Assembly: GCA_025602905.1 (NCBI GenBank)
Contig: JAHLKI010000006.1
Location: forward strand, 620,001-684,000
Length of the DNA stretch: 64,000 nt
From: Phlyctochytrium arcticum
Taxonomy: Eukaryota; Chytridiomycota; Chytridiomycetes; Chytridiales; Chytridiaceae
Direction of reading: 5' to 3'
The position numbers and the translations under genes are program-made. The notes under the pieces are model-generated. The model had not been told where the DNA came from and made no database searches. It saw only the letters and a list, made by a program, of their open reading frames with translations. Positions within the stretch are counted from its first letter, which is position 1. The number at the start of each line of letters is the position of its first letter. Of the stretch, positions 45,801-55,988 are shown piece after piece.

Positions 45801-47312
45801 TCGAAGCCTGCGTTCGGCATACCGCGGGATGGTATTGGTGGTGGAGGATAATATGACGAAAGAGAGGAATCTAGGGAGCTATGGGATATAGGTACTTGAT
45901 GATAGACCATACGTTGATCGGGAAATGATTGTTGTATATGGGGTAGCTGCGCATACTGCGTGTGGTATGGATCTGGGTAGAAGGCTTCATTAAATTGCCT
46001 AGATGTGGTGGGAAATTGTGTGAAAGACCGCTGCTGATGTTGATGCTGTGGCAAATGTAGCGGTGGATGTTGCTGTTGTTGTAATACTGGCTGTTCTGGC
46101 GGTTGTTGTTGTTGATAATGAGCTTGAACTTGATGCGGGTGTGTGTGCTGATATTGATGTGGATATGAAGGCAACTGGGGCTGAGAGTGCTGAAGATGGC
46201 CCGGATGCATTTGTTGGGGCGGCATGTGCACTGAGTAAGGGGGATTAATGCGGCTAGTGCTATTGTTACTGGTGTAGGAAGCTGGTATCTGTTGTTGTTG
46301 TTGACCGTGATTTGGCCGAAGGGCCAATGCCGGTGCTTGTTGTGCCTGCTGCTGTTGCAATCGTTTATGATAAATTTCCCGCTGCTGTTGCACGTATGCT
46401 AAAGACCCGGGAACCGGATTACCCGAAGAAGAACCAGAGGGTGAATTTGAGGAGGATGCTTGCGTGGCAGGGGCCTGTGTATTTTGCACTAGTAGAGCCG
46501 GAGAAGCAAGAGATACATGGGCTTGAAGCGTATCCGCTGGAGATTCGGACCCAGAGGTCGTCATAGGTGGGGCGTTAATGGAGCCGTCAGCTATGCTAGG
46601 CATTTGCAATGCTGGACTGGAAAGATTGCTTCCTTCAGCAAGTCCAGGTCTCAACCGTGGCAGGCTGTCAAAACCTACAGTTGCAAAGGGTACGGGGTAA
46701 TCTGCCGTATCATTGCCAGAGTCTTTGGATAAAATTTGAAATGGTAAATCCGCCATCTGCTTTCTACTGTCTAACATTTGCACGAGAGTTGTTCATATGA
46801 GCGCTGGATACGAGAGTTTGCATTCAAAGGAACGTACCAGGGAGTTGTGACAATCCCGGGGATTGACTCAATGATCCCTGCTGGCTCTTAACATGATCCA
46901 CCGCTGTTATCATAGTTGGAGGATCACTGGTATTGCCTGTGGGTAAGGGTAGCGAAACTAAACCAATATCAAGGAGTTCTCTCATACTGCCACTGTGAGG
47001 ATCTGTCCTGAAATGCTGCCCGCTCCACTCGTTCCATTCTAGCCATTCCTTCTGCTGTTGCCGCTCCGTCTGCTGTTGCTGCTGCTCACTTTGCATATTA
47101 ATTGCTCGTTGCTCGTTGGTAGGAAGCGAAGACGTTGGCGTTGACAATTCTTCGGAGGAATCCGAAACCAGGCACATGTTGACACCTTCCGAAGACCGAG
47201 TATCGGTCGATAAACCCTTTACTAAAGTCGGCCCAGCATGTTGTCCTACTCCTCCTAAAGCTTTATCGACGCTGTTGCCGCGTTGTGGGTTTTCTGGATT
47301 TTGACCGCCCAT
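42843..47312 (-). CDS. Large Q-rich, Cys-rich protein of unknown function
   Basis: Four exons (47312-46838, 46770-45455, 45386-44354, 44293-42843) give 1424 residues with every phase matching. Residues 1-600 are disordered and full of Gln, His, Pro and Tyr runs. Residues about 815-980 hold paired cysteines: CVACFKPL, TCMACT, CDVCKGDLGVGGFR, and across the last intron CLVCCAKYAFCTECGGG, then HRTGKWRPIQLF and KTCLLPHIRLG. This looks like a zinc-binding domain. A helical part follows (WEQLMKRTQLWEKVCERI). A C-terminal region (VAFIIGEWNLEHGTVLWSF) could be an alpha/beta fold, perhaps acyltransferase-like, but that is a guess. I recall similar Cys-rich proteins with a conserved RTGKWRP motif only in other fungi. 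I do not recognise a function. Confidence 0.78.
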
Positions 47313-49305
47313 AACTCAAAAGGGTGTCTCTCCAGACCGGCAATCTGCTCGGAGTTCCGTCGGTTGTTGTTATGTGTAGATAAAGAGTGTCTTGAGTGGG
47401 TTTTCTAGTGTCAGGATGTCCACATTGTTGGTCTTTGTCGTTTGGAATATGTCAAAGGAAAACTGCGAAAAATAGACAATTCTAGTGGGAAACGGGTGGA
47501 GGCAACCGAATAAAACCCCAATTCGCGTCCGTCGGCCCCGGAATATGGAGCAACTCCTTCTTTCCCGGTATTTCTGCAGTTTAATGCCGAGGTGGTTCTG
47601 CAAGTGTTTGCGCTGAAATCTGGCCTTTCAGAATGGCTAATGTCAGGGATTCAACAACGTCGCCTTGGACCAAGTTCTAACCGGCGCCGCGGCTTCGTTG
47701 GGTCCTTCAAGTGGCTCATCCAAGGAATGAACCAGGGGAACCAAGGATGGTGTAAAGAATATGGAACGTCTCCAGCTTTGTGGGCCTGCTTACTGTACAT
47801 GACATTCATCACTCACGTTTTCGATAGACTGGACTGTTCGATATCTTTGCTGCATTGATGGATTTGCAGGCAATGAGCTTGACTGAGTAGGATGACCGGC
47901 ACGTCGGTACTGTAGCGGTCCACGTTTTGCTTTCGACATTTGCCCTTCCGAAGCTCCGCTGGCTCCGACTTTTGATAAATCAGAACCCGATAAAACTCGT
48001 GTGGTCGGACTGTGGTTCTTCGAATTGCCTGCCGTCTGTACTCGAGTATCTGGAACTTTGGAGGTGATCTGCGGTCCTTATCTTCTTGGAAGTATAAGAT
48101 CATCGTCTTGTCGGAGTTGGGCTGGAAGTTGCCACGTTTCGTGCTGGCTTTGCTGTGTGAAGTCGATTTACATGAATGTGTATCTTTGAGTGACCCAAGT
48201 CATGAATGTGTTCTAACACTTCCACTCGAGAATGTCGCATTGGCTGGAGTGTGTCGGCACCTTGATGACATTTGGTCTTAATTCAACTTTTGGACCAGCC
48301 CAGCAAGGAGGCAGGAGCTCCAGATCAAACACTGACAAACAGGTTGTCGGGCAAGGACCACCGAGTACGCAATACACGTTGCCCAGACAGAAGCCTATCA
48401 TTCAGAAGAGTGAAACGACGAGTGTATACAACGTATGGCGAGAGATTATTGACTGGGCTTTGCATTCGGTCGGTGAGCCCTTTGAACCTTATTGGCGCAC
48501 AACAATTTCGTCGAATGGATTGAAATTTCGCCCACAGACAGGACGCAAATCAAAGTGCCATGGTAGATAACAGTACTTGACCGGGGCGATGACTGGGGGC
48601 GATGATTGGGGGAGTTTACAGGGGGCCTCAGTTGCTCTAGCTTCGAGGAGGAGACATGAAGACGAATCAGCTAGGATTGCCAACCTTCATCGGATTGGTG
48701 ACAATGATTGAAATTTGCGTGACATTTTGACGATCTTCGACGGGATGTATGGCATTGTATGCGTGATTTTTAAGATTGTGGAATGTGGAAAACGAAAACG
48801 ATCCTTCGAATATTCTATGATTCTTTGATGGTGAAAATTGGAGTAAGATCGAGATCACTTCAAGCTATTCGAATTGACATCCTTTGTCCAGGAAAACCAC
48901 GGAATATGAGAAATGACCCCCTCTAAATTCGGCTTTAGCTCGTTCTGTCTTGGGCCATGCTAAAGGTGCATTCTCGGATGTCTACAGGTTGAAATGGCTA
49001 TCTGGGGAACTAATGCAAACGCTCCCTGGCATGTAATGCTATGTTTGAGCATTCCGTCATGGACGCATTCAGAACCGGCCCTTTGCAATCGTTGCGCTGA
49101 ACATTAGATCGGACAGCCCGTGCTCGACTCGGTTTCTCTATTCGTCCATTCAATTTTCTAGTTTTCAGCCGTTGTCCAGATCAAGCACTCATTTAGGGGG
49201 CAACCAAGTAAACTCTACCCCGTGCAACGTTCTCTCATCAGTAACGGTACAGTAGCGCTTTATATGTCAGGCGTAGTATTCGAAGATCGGGAATCTCGAG
49301 CTTCT
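47313..49305. other. Gene-poor stretch of about 2 kb
   Basis: Scattered open frames of 60-110 codons occur on both strands (for example plus 48232-48570 and minus 47813-48103). None has a domain I recognise. They may be coding remains that have decayed. Confidence 0.45.
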
Positions 49306-49351
49306 GCGCAAGTTGTAGGTATAGATCGGCGCAAGTTGTAGGTATAGATCG
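49306..49351 (+). repeat. Perfect 23-bp tandem duplication upstream of tRNA-Val
   Basis: A 23-bp unit beginning GCGCAAGTTGTAGG is present twice without a mismatch (49306-49328 and 49329-49351). It ends 27 bp before the tRNA gene. Confidence 0.95.
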
Positions 49352-49378
49352 GCGCGTTCCGGGCAGTTTTTTATCGCG

Positions 49379-49452
49379 GCTCTCGTGGTGTAGTTGGTTA
49401 TCACATCTGCTTAACACGCAGAAGGTCTCCAGTTCGAACCTGGACGAGAGCA
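49379..49452 (+). tRNA. tRNA-Val (AAC)
   Basis: The 74-nt sequence folds as a cloverleaf. The acceptor stem GCTCTCG pairs with CGAGAGC (49445-49451), followed by discriminator A. The anticodon stem TCTGC/GCAGA encloses the loop TTAACAC with anticodon AAC. The T stem TCCAG/CTGGA encloses TTCGAAC. The A box (TGGTGTAGTTGG) and B box (GGTTCGAACC-like) are present. No intron is present. A T4 run a few bases later (about 49461) can end RNA polymerase III transcription. Confidence 0.96.
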
Positions 49453-49499
49453 GCTTTACTTTTGCTCATGCTGGGTCTGGGCCTTCTGGGCCTTCGCAC

Positions 49500-49881
49500 A
49501 GACTACACTGACTACGAACCCAAGGTCTCTATGAGGCACAGTCACCAGAGTGATGACATCCGGTCAAAGCCAGGTCAAAAGGAAGACCAGCGAATTCTGG
49601 ACGATCTCCGTTCGCAAACATGGCCAACGCCGCTCGGTTGCAGCGGGGACTCTATTGAAAAAACCTTTCAAATGGCCGCAAGCACTGCCATCAGGACGCT
49701 TTACGAATTCTGCACCGCCGTCGTTCACAAATACGAATCCACGTATCTGCGCAAACCCACAAATGAAGATTTCAGGCGAATTCTTGCAGACAGCGCTCCT
49801 CAAGGCTGGCCTGGTTGCGTTGGCTCCATTGACTGCATGCACTGGCGCTGGAAAAACTGCCCGAGCCCGCGCGAAAGATGA
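49500..49881 (+). pseudogene. PIF/Harbinger-type transposase fragment
   Basis: One frame contains the transposase core signature GWPGCVGSIDCMHW and RWKNCP, preceded by IEKTFQMAASTAIRTLYEF, YESTYLRKPTNEDFRRIL and a helix typical of the DDE superfamily 4 / plant-transposon-protein group. It includes the first catalytic Asp (SIDCMHW). The frame stops at 49879-49881, right after this motif, so the rest of the DDE domain is missing. There is no N-terminal HTH partner. It begins about 50 bp after the tRNA gene. Fragment only, not functional. Confidence 0.75.
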
Positions 49882-49961
49882 TCGAACGAGCCTCTGGGGT
49901 CTTGCAAAGTTAGTCTGGCGGTCACATTTTCAGTAGTTCGAATAGCTCACCATAAACTTAT

Positions 49962-52261
49962 TTGGCAGTCCGATGGGAGATCCTGACCAAGCCTGCAAAG
50001 TCGTGGTATGTGAAGTCGATTCTGGGCAATATTCAGACCATCAAAAGCTATCAGGCATTCTTAAAAAACCTCACCAAAGAGGAGTCCAAACTGTATTTGC
50101 GAAACCTGCGGGATTTGAAAAAGGACGCAACGAGTGAGCGGATAGAGGCAGTACTCCAGTACTTAAAGGAATCAAACAGGACATTGTCCACGGCGATGCT
50201 GCTGTCGAGTCCACTGGTGCCGCATTATCTGCGGGTGTAGTACGCGGAGGAAGTTGCGGCTCGGCGAGCCCAGCGTGATCCGACGTCGCCGTTCTACGTT
50301 CAGGACAATAGGTATACGTCCGAGAATGCTGGTCAGAAGCGTCCCCGTAGGGAACCGCTATCGGATGAAGAAGACAGCACCACTGATTGTGATAGATCTG
50401 ATGGCGAAGAGACCCCGATAAGAATTTTGGACCTGCTTGATATTCCCAAAAATTTCAATCTCTGGGAGCCCGCATCATTTCTCCTTCAAAATGGCGTCAA
50501 CGTAGCGAAGAAATTTTACAACTACCAGCGATGCGCGTTGGCCCTCGCGCGACAGAAGTCACTTTGCTTGGAGACGAACGTGCACGAAATACTGGCGTTA
50601 TCCTCCGTGTTGCTTATCACGCCACAGCAACATTCACCTCTTCTGCTGAAACATATAGTCATAAAAGAATTGGATCAAGTTATGGAACTTGCGAAAGAGT
50701 TTGCCGGATTTACTCCCTATGAGATGCCGGATGAATTGGAGGTCTTTCTGAGGAGAGTTTCGAAAATGGCTCGAGGTCCCAAATCAAAGAAGGAAATTCG
50801 CGTTAATCTTCATTTCAGCTCCATCAAGCGGAAGGAAGGACGCAACGGTAGGCGAAGGCATTGGTTCACAGCGATGCTGCCGTGACATTCACTGATTCCC
50901 GTTCTGATTAGCTGAAGTCGAACGAAGCGAGCCGATGTTATGGTGGAGTGGGTGAAGACCGCCGATTGCTTTGAAGAGTGGGAGAAGCTGATGCTCTTGG
51001 CTTACTTTACCATGGCGTGGTACTTGCGGACGCGCTGTGATGAGTTGTGTTCGTTGCAATATGTAGTAGCCGAGACTACGAACTTGAATGCAACTAACAA
51101 CTGACTGTTTAGAGTAGTTTATTCAAGCGTTAATGTATAGGGGTTCTATACAATCGACCTCACGTTCCTAGTTCTGAATCTCCGACAGGTTCTATCTGAT
51201 CCCGCCCAAAAAACTCGCGTAACACAACTGTACGATCTAAGTCTAATTGATCCCGCGCTTGAAGCCACGCTTCACTCTCCTACACAATACAAGTATCTGC
51301 GCCTGGATCAGATCGGAGAAGACCACGATCAAGAGTACTTTGAGGTGTGTGTCGTGAAATAACATTGTCCTTTCTTTGCGTGATTATAATCTGTTCATAG
51401 GTGGATCTTATTTTCAGGAAAACTAATCAGGACGACATATCAGCTGGGAGATTGTACAAAGTATATTCCTTGGATGATGTTAGTGAGGAGAAGGATGTTG
51501 AAGCTTTCGAGCATTTTGGTACTTGGGTTAAGTACCCGGATGATCATCTTGATGGTGGTTTGAAGTCAGATGACTTTATTTTACCTATGTTGCTGGATTG
51601 AACTTTTGCTCCCGGCTGCTCATCAACATCAGTCATTCGACGTCGGAGTTCTTACAGCAGGTTTTACATGGGTGTTATTGGTTTGCCTGAAATTTCGATG
51701 CAGCTGAGTACGAGTACATATGAGTTAGCCTTGCCCAAAAGATACACCACTCCTGGGGTTCCACCCTATTTTGTGTGTGTTCCAAAAGTACTGTGTCTAT
51801 AGACCTGATGCTCATCACCAATGGCTGTAAACCATCGCATAAGAAGCTCGATTGCCTCCGCTAATGGGAATGCGCATCGGCTGCCCAACCTGTCCCGTTG
51901 AAAGATTGGTCTGAGGATGAGAGAGGTCGGGACACCGACCGTTACTCTAGTCGGAAGCTGTTTGTGATGGAAGTAGAGTACCTGAACGGTCTCAACAGGT
52001 AAGGAAACCTTTCCAGATTGTCAGTCTAAAACGTTAACAGTCTTAAACAGGTTTAATTCGAAGTACCATGGTCTGCCTGACGCCAACCTGAAACCGGTAC
52101 CTGGAACTACATACAAACCGATTCGAGACTTGATTACAGAGATACGAGCTTGTCGACGCAATGCAGACCGGGAGAAATCCAAGACTGATGAGATCGTTAA
52201 GCGGCTGAGGGTGGAGAGAGGAGGCCGGCCCGTCTCCAACACGGGTGTCTGGCAGTTCTAG
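49962..52261 (+). pseudogene. Decayed gene, probably a tyrosine-recombinase (Crypton-like) element
   Basis: From 49962 to 51344 a single frame stays readable but is cut by in-frame stops at 50238-50240, 50883-50885, about 50913, 51102-51104 and 51138-51140. An intron-like gap (51345-51400) leads to a further open stretch (51401-51601), which continues past its TGA in frame. Pieces include YLRTRCDELCSLQY, which resembles the box I Arg region of tyrosine recombinases, EYFE-VDLIFRKTNQDD across the gap, and SVIRRRSSYSRFYMG, like an altered HxxR box II. A last piece spans another possible intron to the TAG at 52259-52261 (ADREKSKTDEIVKRL). The catalytic Tyr was not found. The coding-like composition is clear. 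The recombinase assignment is tentative. Confidence 0.45.
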
Positions 52262-53145
52262 TGTGAGTGCTGAGGTTCCATCCATCAGTTCCGTTAATTT
52301 TCTCACTCTTCTTTCCTACATTCAGGTTTATCTTTCTCTTTTTTAATTTTTTTCCATTTCACAATTTTTCTTGTCTTGGCTACTTGACTTCTTTTCATCC
52401 TTCGCTTTTCTGTTTTTCCTGTTCTAATTTTTTTTTGATGATTACGAAGAGATTTTTACCAAACAAGTTTCTTTCTTGCTTTCTATTCTATTGTCTTTTC
52501 ACTGTTTTCAGAATGCAATTTTTCCTTCTGTCCTTCTGTTTGGGGGGACTGGAGCTGGGCAACCGTGCTGCATTGCTGCCATGCTGATGCCCAGCTGCGC
52601 CACCTGGACAAATGGTGTCGGTCAGGGCGCTGAACGGGACGGCAAAAGCTACTTGTTTCCGTTCTTTTTCGCGCAAAGATCTTCCATTTGTTTTTCCGTC
52701 CAAATTACGAAATTCCCGGACATGATTTGGTCGGGTACAACGGATGATTTTTGTTTGTGCCGGTATTTTCCCACCTATCTGCGCAGCAACCACCCGCGTT
52801 TTTTGACAGCTGGTAGTTTGACAGCTAGGCAGCCACGGCTGAAACAATGCCCCCATACGTTTGAGGCACCGGCGGTTCTTTCTCAGTTAAAAGAAGCGTA
52901 ACCTAATTTGAATCAAAGTTAACTGTAAACCAAACTGTTGCTTCTTTCACGACCCTTACGCAACTCCCAACGACAACGACTCTACGTGACCAAGAAAAGT
53001 ACGCTCTAGCAATTGCCTTTTAACAACCAACAAGTCGCACACAATCCGATATGCGCAACATGATGCTCAAAACGGAAGAGGATAGTGTGGTGGACGTTGC
53101 GGTCAAAGAGGAGGTACCAACTGATGACTAAATGCCGGACTGAAT
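52262..53145. other. T-rich intergenic region
   Basis: 52300-52500 is a strongly T-rich tract on the plus strand. A short ORF with ATG at 53051 (26 codons, acidic, containing AVKEEV) may be an upstream ORF or first exon of the next gene. I could not splice it in frame. Confidence 0.45.
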
Positions 53146-53609
53146 ATGACCCTGTCCCCGGTCAGGGAACCCGTGAAGGACGAGACGAAGGTAAGGACTA
53201 GACTGGACTTGTACTCGCAACGGAGCTGTATGCTAATTGGATGGTTATATCTCATTGTTTAAAGAACTTGCCCAAGGAGGAACCCCCCAACTCTGAGGAA
53301 AATCATCAATATGCGGGGGTACCAACCCCATCCGCAATTCAAACGTATGGTTTATTGGTGGACCGGTCTCTGTCCAAAAGACACAGCCACCCCTTGTCAA
53401 CAACACCGGTGGGATTGTATACAGTACTGGTTTTCGACCAGCGCATGAGCTTCATTATGGCATATGATAACATCCATCAGCCAGATGCGTATATTGCCGC
53501 TATTCAAAGGGAGAATGCGTCGGAAATCCATTGTACATACACGACAACTGAGAAGTTTAAAGTTCTCTTCCACGGCGGACGAAAACCAACATATTCTATG
53601 TGTTACTGA
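53146..53609 (+). CDS. Small hypothetical protein with SUMO-like motifs
   Basis: Two exons (53146-53190, 53265-53609) around a 74-nt GT-AG intron give 129 residues. The start reads MTLSPVREPVKDETK and then NLPKEEPP, with psi-K-x-E/D motifs that resemble sumoylation sites. The remainder (GLYTVLVFDQRMSFIMAY, CTYTTTEKFKVLF) could be a small alpha/beta fold. I recognise no family. The start codon is uncertain because an acidic ORF with a similar KEE motif begins at 53051. Confidence 0.4.
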
Positions 53610-53978
53610 GAACAAGAACATTTTTGGTTAGATAGCTTTTTGTATCGCACCTGCCATCATTGATTACGGGCTTTGGACCTCTGTATTGTACGCAGGGACG
53701 TGCGCAGCACACATTTTTTATACATTTTGGCAGTATTTATTCCTTCATAACCGAGCCGGGCCCTTCTTCATGAACCGTTTGAAAAGACGTAAACAGTTGT
53801 CTGATGACTTGAATCGACCGAAAGAAAAGGTTATTTACGGGTCGAGTCCTAGGGTAGTGTCTCCCAACTTTGGCTGAGAAGAAAAGTATCCTTCTTTCAA
53901 TTACATTTAAGCACAAGTAGACTTAACCTTGCTCCCCAAACTTTGTCGACAGGCACTTGCCTACGGTTCAAAAGCGCA
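53610..53978. other. Intergenic, one weak open frame
   Basis: An open frame at 53686-53877 ends PRVVSPNFG and has no recognisable family. An acceptor-like GTCGACAG at about 53951 may mark the end of a leader intron of the next gene. Confidence 0.4.
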
Positions 53979-54488
53979 ATGATTCACACCCGATCGTATA
54001 CGCTGCGCAATCCGCCCATTGAGGCGCCAGAGAAGGACAGCGACGAAGAAGAGGATGTGGACAGTGATGATTCTGATATCTTGGAACCTCAGCGGTCGAC
54101 TCCTGAACCACAAAAGTTAAACAAGGAAGGGAACGTCAAGAAAATCTCCAAAGCGAAAGCGCAGCCGACACGCGTGGAGTTGGTTGAGGTGGACGCGCAA
54201 GATTCGGAAGATGAGGAGGAAGGAGATGAGGACGATGGTCCGGATGATTGCTGTTTATTTGACTTGATTCCTACCGACTCGGAGGCGGATGCGAGAGAAT
54301 TGGCGGAAATCCAAGCGGAAATGATGGAGGATACGGAGGACTCGGACGAACTTGACGAGCAAGAAAAATGGTTTCGGAATCTCCCGGACTCTGTAATCGA
54401 AGAAGCCAGAGCTCAAGCAGAGGACGACATGCTCATGTATCAGGAAGGGACTTATTATGACTATTATTATCCGGACGGCGGCTATTAG
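53979..54488 (+). CDS. Small acidic protein of unknown function
   Basis: The ATG at 53979 opens 169 residues. The frame is open upstream to a TTG only. About a third of the residues are Asp or Glu, in clusters such as EKDSDEEEDVDSDDSD and EDEEEGDEDDGPDD. The C-terminal half has a helical stretch (ARELAEIQAEMMEDTED), then WFRNLPDSVIEEAR and a Tyr-rich tail (YYDYYYPDGGY). Its composition recalls nuclear or nucleolar chaperone-like or transcription-export proteins. I cannot name a family. The end fits closely with a 3' flank containing TATGTAAATA-like polyadenylation sequence. Confidence 0.6.
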   Translation: MIHTRSYTLRNPPIEAPEKDSDEEEDVDSDDSDILEPQRSTPEPQKLNKEGNVKKISKAKAQPTRVELVEVDAQDSEDEEEGDEDDGPDDCCLFDLIPTDSEADARELAEIQAEMMEDTEDSDELDEQEKWFRNLPDSVIEEARAQAEDDMLMYQEGTYYDYYYPDGGY

Positions 54489-54614
54489 AATTCGTAGGAC
54501 GGACGGCTCGGACGGATGGAAATCAGATGATAGTGTAGTTATGTATTATGTAAATATTCTAGTCTAGTCTATGATCACTTCTCCTGTTAGGTATAACTAT
54601 CAATGATGTTGGGC

Positions 54615-55988
54615 TCAATGGCGTAATGAATGATTTCGCGGCGGGGGCAACGGCTCGGATGCAGGTATATGGAGGGAGCTTGGGCGCCTAGGAGGTGGCA
54701 CAAGTTCAGAGTTTCTCAGTGAAGTCAAATATGGGGACATGAAAGCTTCGAATGAGGAGGATCTCGCGTGTGCTATCACTCTTCCTTTTCCCCCGCGTGG
54801 AGGTGCAAGTGAAGGATGTAGGTAAGTTCCTCTGGGCGTTGTTGATGGTGATGAAGAAGATGACGACGCGACCGATGAAGGCAAGGCCGGGCTGCCAGTT
54901 GAATGATATTGCTCTGATGACGGTGAAGAGGAATTTCTGATTTGCCGGTGTAATTGAGTTTGACTGATGCGTAAACGATCAAGATGGCCGTTCGATTTTG
55001 GGTCCGAGCAAGTGCGACGAGGTGGTGTAGGCAGTGGGGTAGGAGACGGGATATTCAGCGGCGATATCGGTTGTCGGTCCAGTCTCGCAGGGGAATCATC
55101 TCGTTTAAACGTAGTTTGGAAGGACTCCCAAATTGGGCTTTTGCACGATAGAGGTGCGCTCCAAACTTTGCTTCGCTTTCGTGCGTCGCGAAGGCCAGGG
55201 CTTGTCGGTGAACCCGCCGCTGCCTCTCTTTTCGGGTCAGATTCAGACATGTCGAGGTCGTAAGGAGAAGGGTATGATAGGGTCCCCGTCGAAATGCGAG
55301 AGGTGGATACGCGTAGTTTGGGGGAATCACTGGATCTTTTACGAACGAGGATGCCAACAACGTTTCGCCCAGTCGATTGCGTAGTAACAACGGAGGAGGA
55401 TGGTGTCGTGGACTTGGGAGGCTTGCTTGTTGCTGGTACCTTCTTCCCTCGTTTTTTGGAAGTCTTGTCTTGCATGGATGGTGGCAACCGGTCGAGTTTG
55501 GATCCTTTCCCACCTCTACGCGTCGGTTCTGCTGCTATCGCATCAAACAATCCCAGTAGAGACTCGTAGTCCGGCCGCAGCATCACTTCCTTTATTAAAA
55601 AACTCCTTCTATCCCGGCCAGGAGGTCGTGGATTTCTTGAGGAATCTGGGTCTTCATTGATGGTGGCGTTGGCGGCGTTGCTTTTGGAATGAAGGTTGTT
55701 GTTGATGAGCGTCGAGGTATTGGACAGCTCCGAAGAAATTTCGCTACTCGCGTAGCCTGTGTCGGATGAGGGCGTTGATTTTGCGATCGAGTTGTAAGAG
55801 CACGTTGATTCGAAATCCGGTAAAGATAGTTGAAAATCTGATGATTGAGAGGTCGCGTCGTTTGGCCAAAGCCAGTCTTGCGCAACTTCTGCCCAGGTTT
55901 GATCCGCATCCGTGATGTCTGACGAGAATGAAAGGTTTCTTTTATGTTGAGATCGCTGGCCGAGGTGCCAGTTCGGAACTGTAGGCAT
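54615..55988 (-). CDS. Ser/Pro-rich hypothetical protein
   Basis: The ATG at 55988 gives 457 residues in one exon. The frame is open further upstream to a GTG at 56135, but a TATA-like TTTATATG (56096-56103 on the minus strand) places transcription start near 56065. The protein is disordered, rich in Ser, Pro and Arg. The one piece that looks folded is near residues 150-180 (RRSFLIKEVMLRPDYESLLGL on to LFDAIAAEP). Several basic-Ser clusters (SSSFEAF, RKRSKVWS) look like kinase or 14-3-3 sites. No domain was recognised. A regulatory or signalling protein is possible, but nothing here proves it. Confidence 0.65.
   Translation of the reverse strand: MPTVPNWHLGQRSQHKRNLSFSSDITDADQTWAEVAQDWLWPNDATSQSSDFQLSLPDFESTCSYNSIAKSTPSSDTGYASSEISSELSNTSTLINNNLHSKSNAANATINEDPDSSRNPRPPGRDRRSFLIKEVMLRPDYESLLGLFDAIAAEPTRRGGKGSKLDRLPPSMQDKTSKKRGKKVPATSKPPKSTTPSSSVVTTQSTGRNVVGILVRKRSSDSPKLRVSTSRISTGTLSYPSPYDLDMSESDPKREAAAGSPTSPGLRDARKRSKVWSAPLSCKSPIWESFQTTFKRDDSPARLDRQPISPLNIPSPTPLPTPPRRTCSDPKSNGHLDRLRISQTQLHRQIRNSSSPSSEQYHSTGSPALPSSVASSSSSSPSTTPRGTYLHPSLAPPRGGKGRVIAHARSSSFEAFMSPYLTSLRNSELVPPPRRPSSLHIPASEPLPPPRNHSLRH

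Noticed and set aside
53051..53131. First exon for the 129-residue protein
   Set aside because: The acidic KEE motif resembles the downstream exon, but every donor-acceptor pair tried gives the wrong frame. It is left as a possible upstream ORF.
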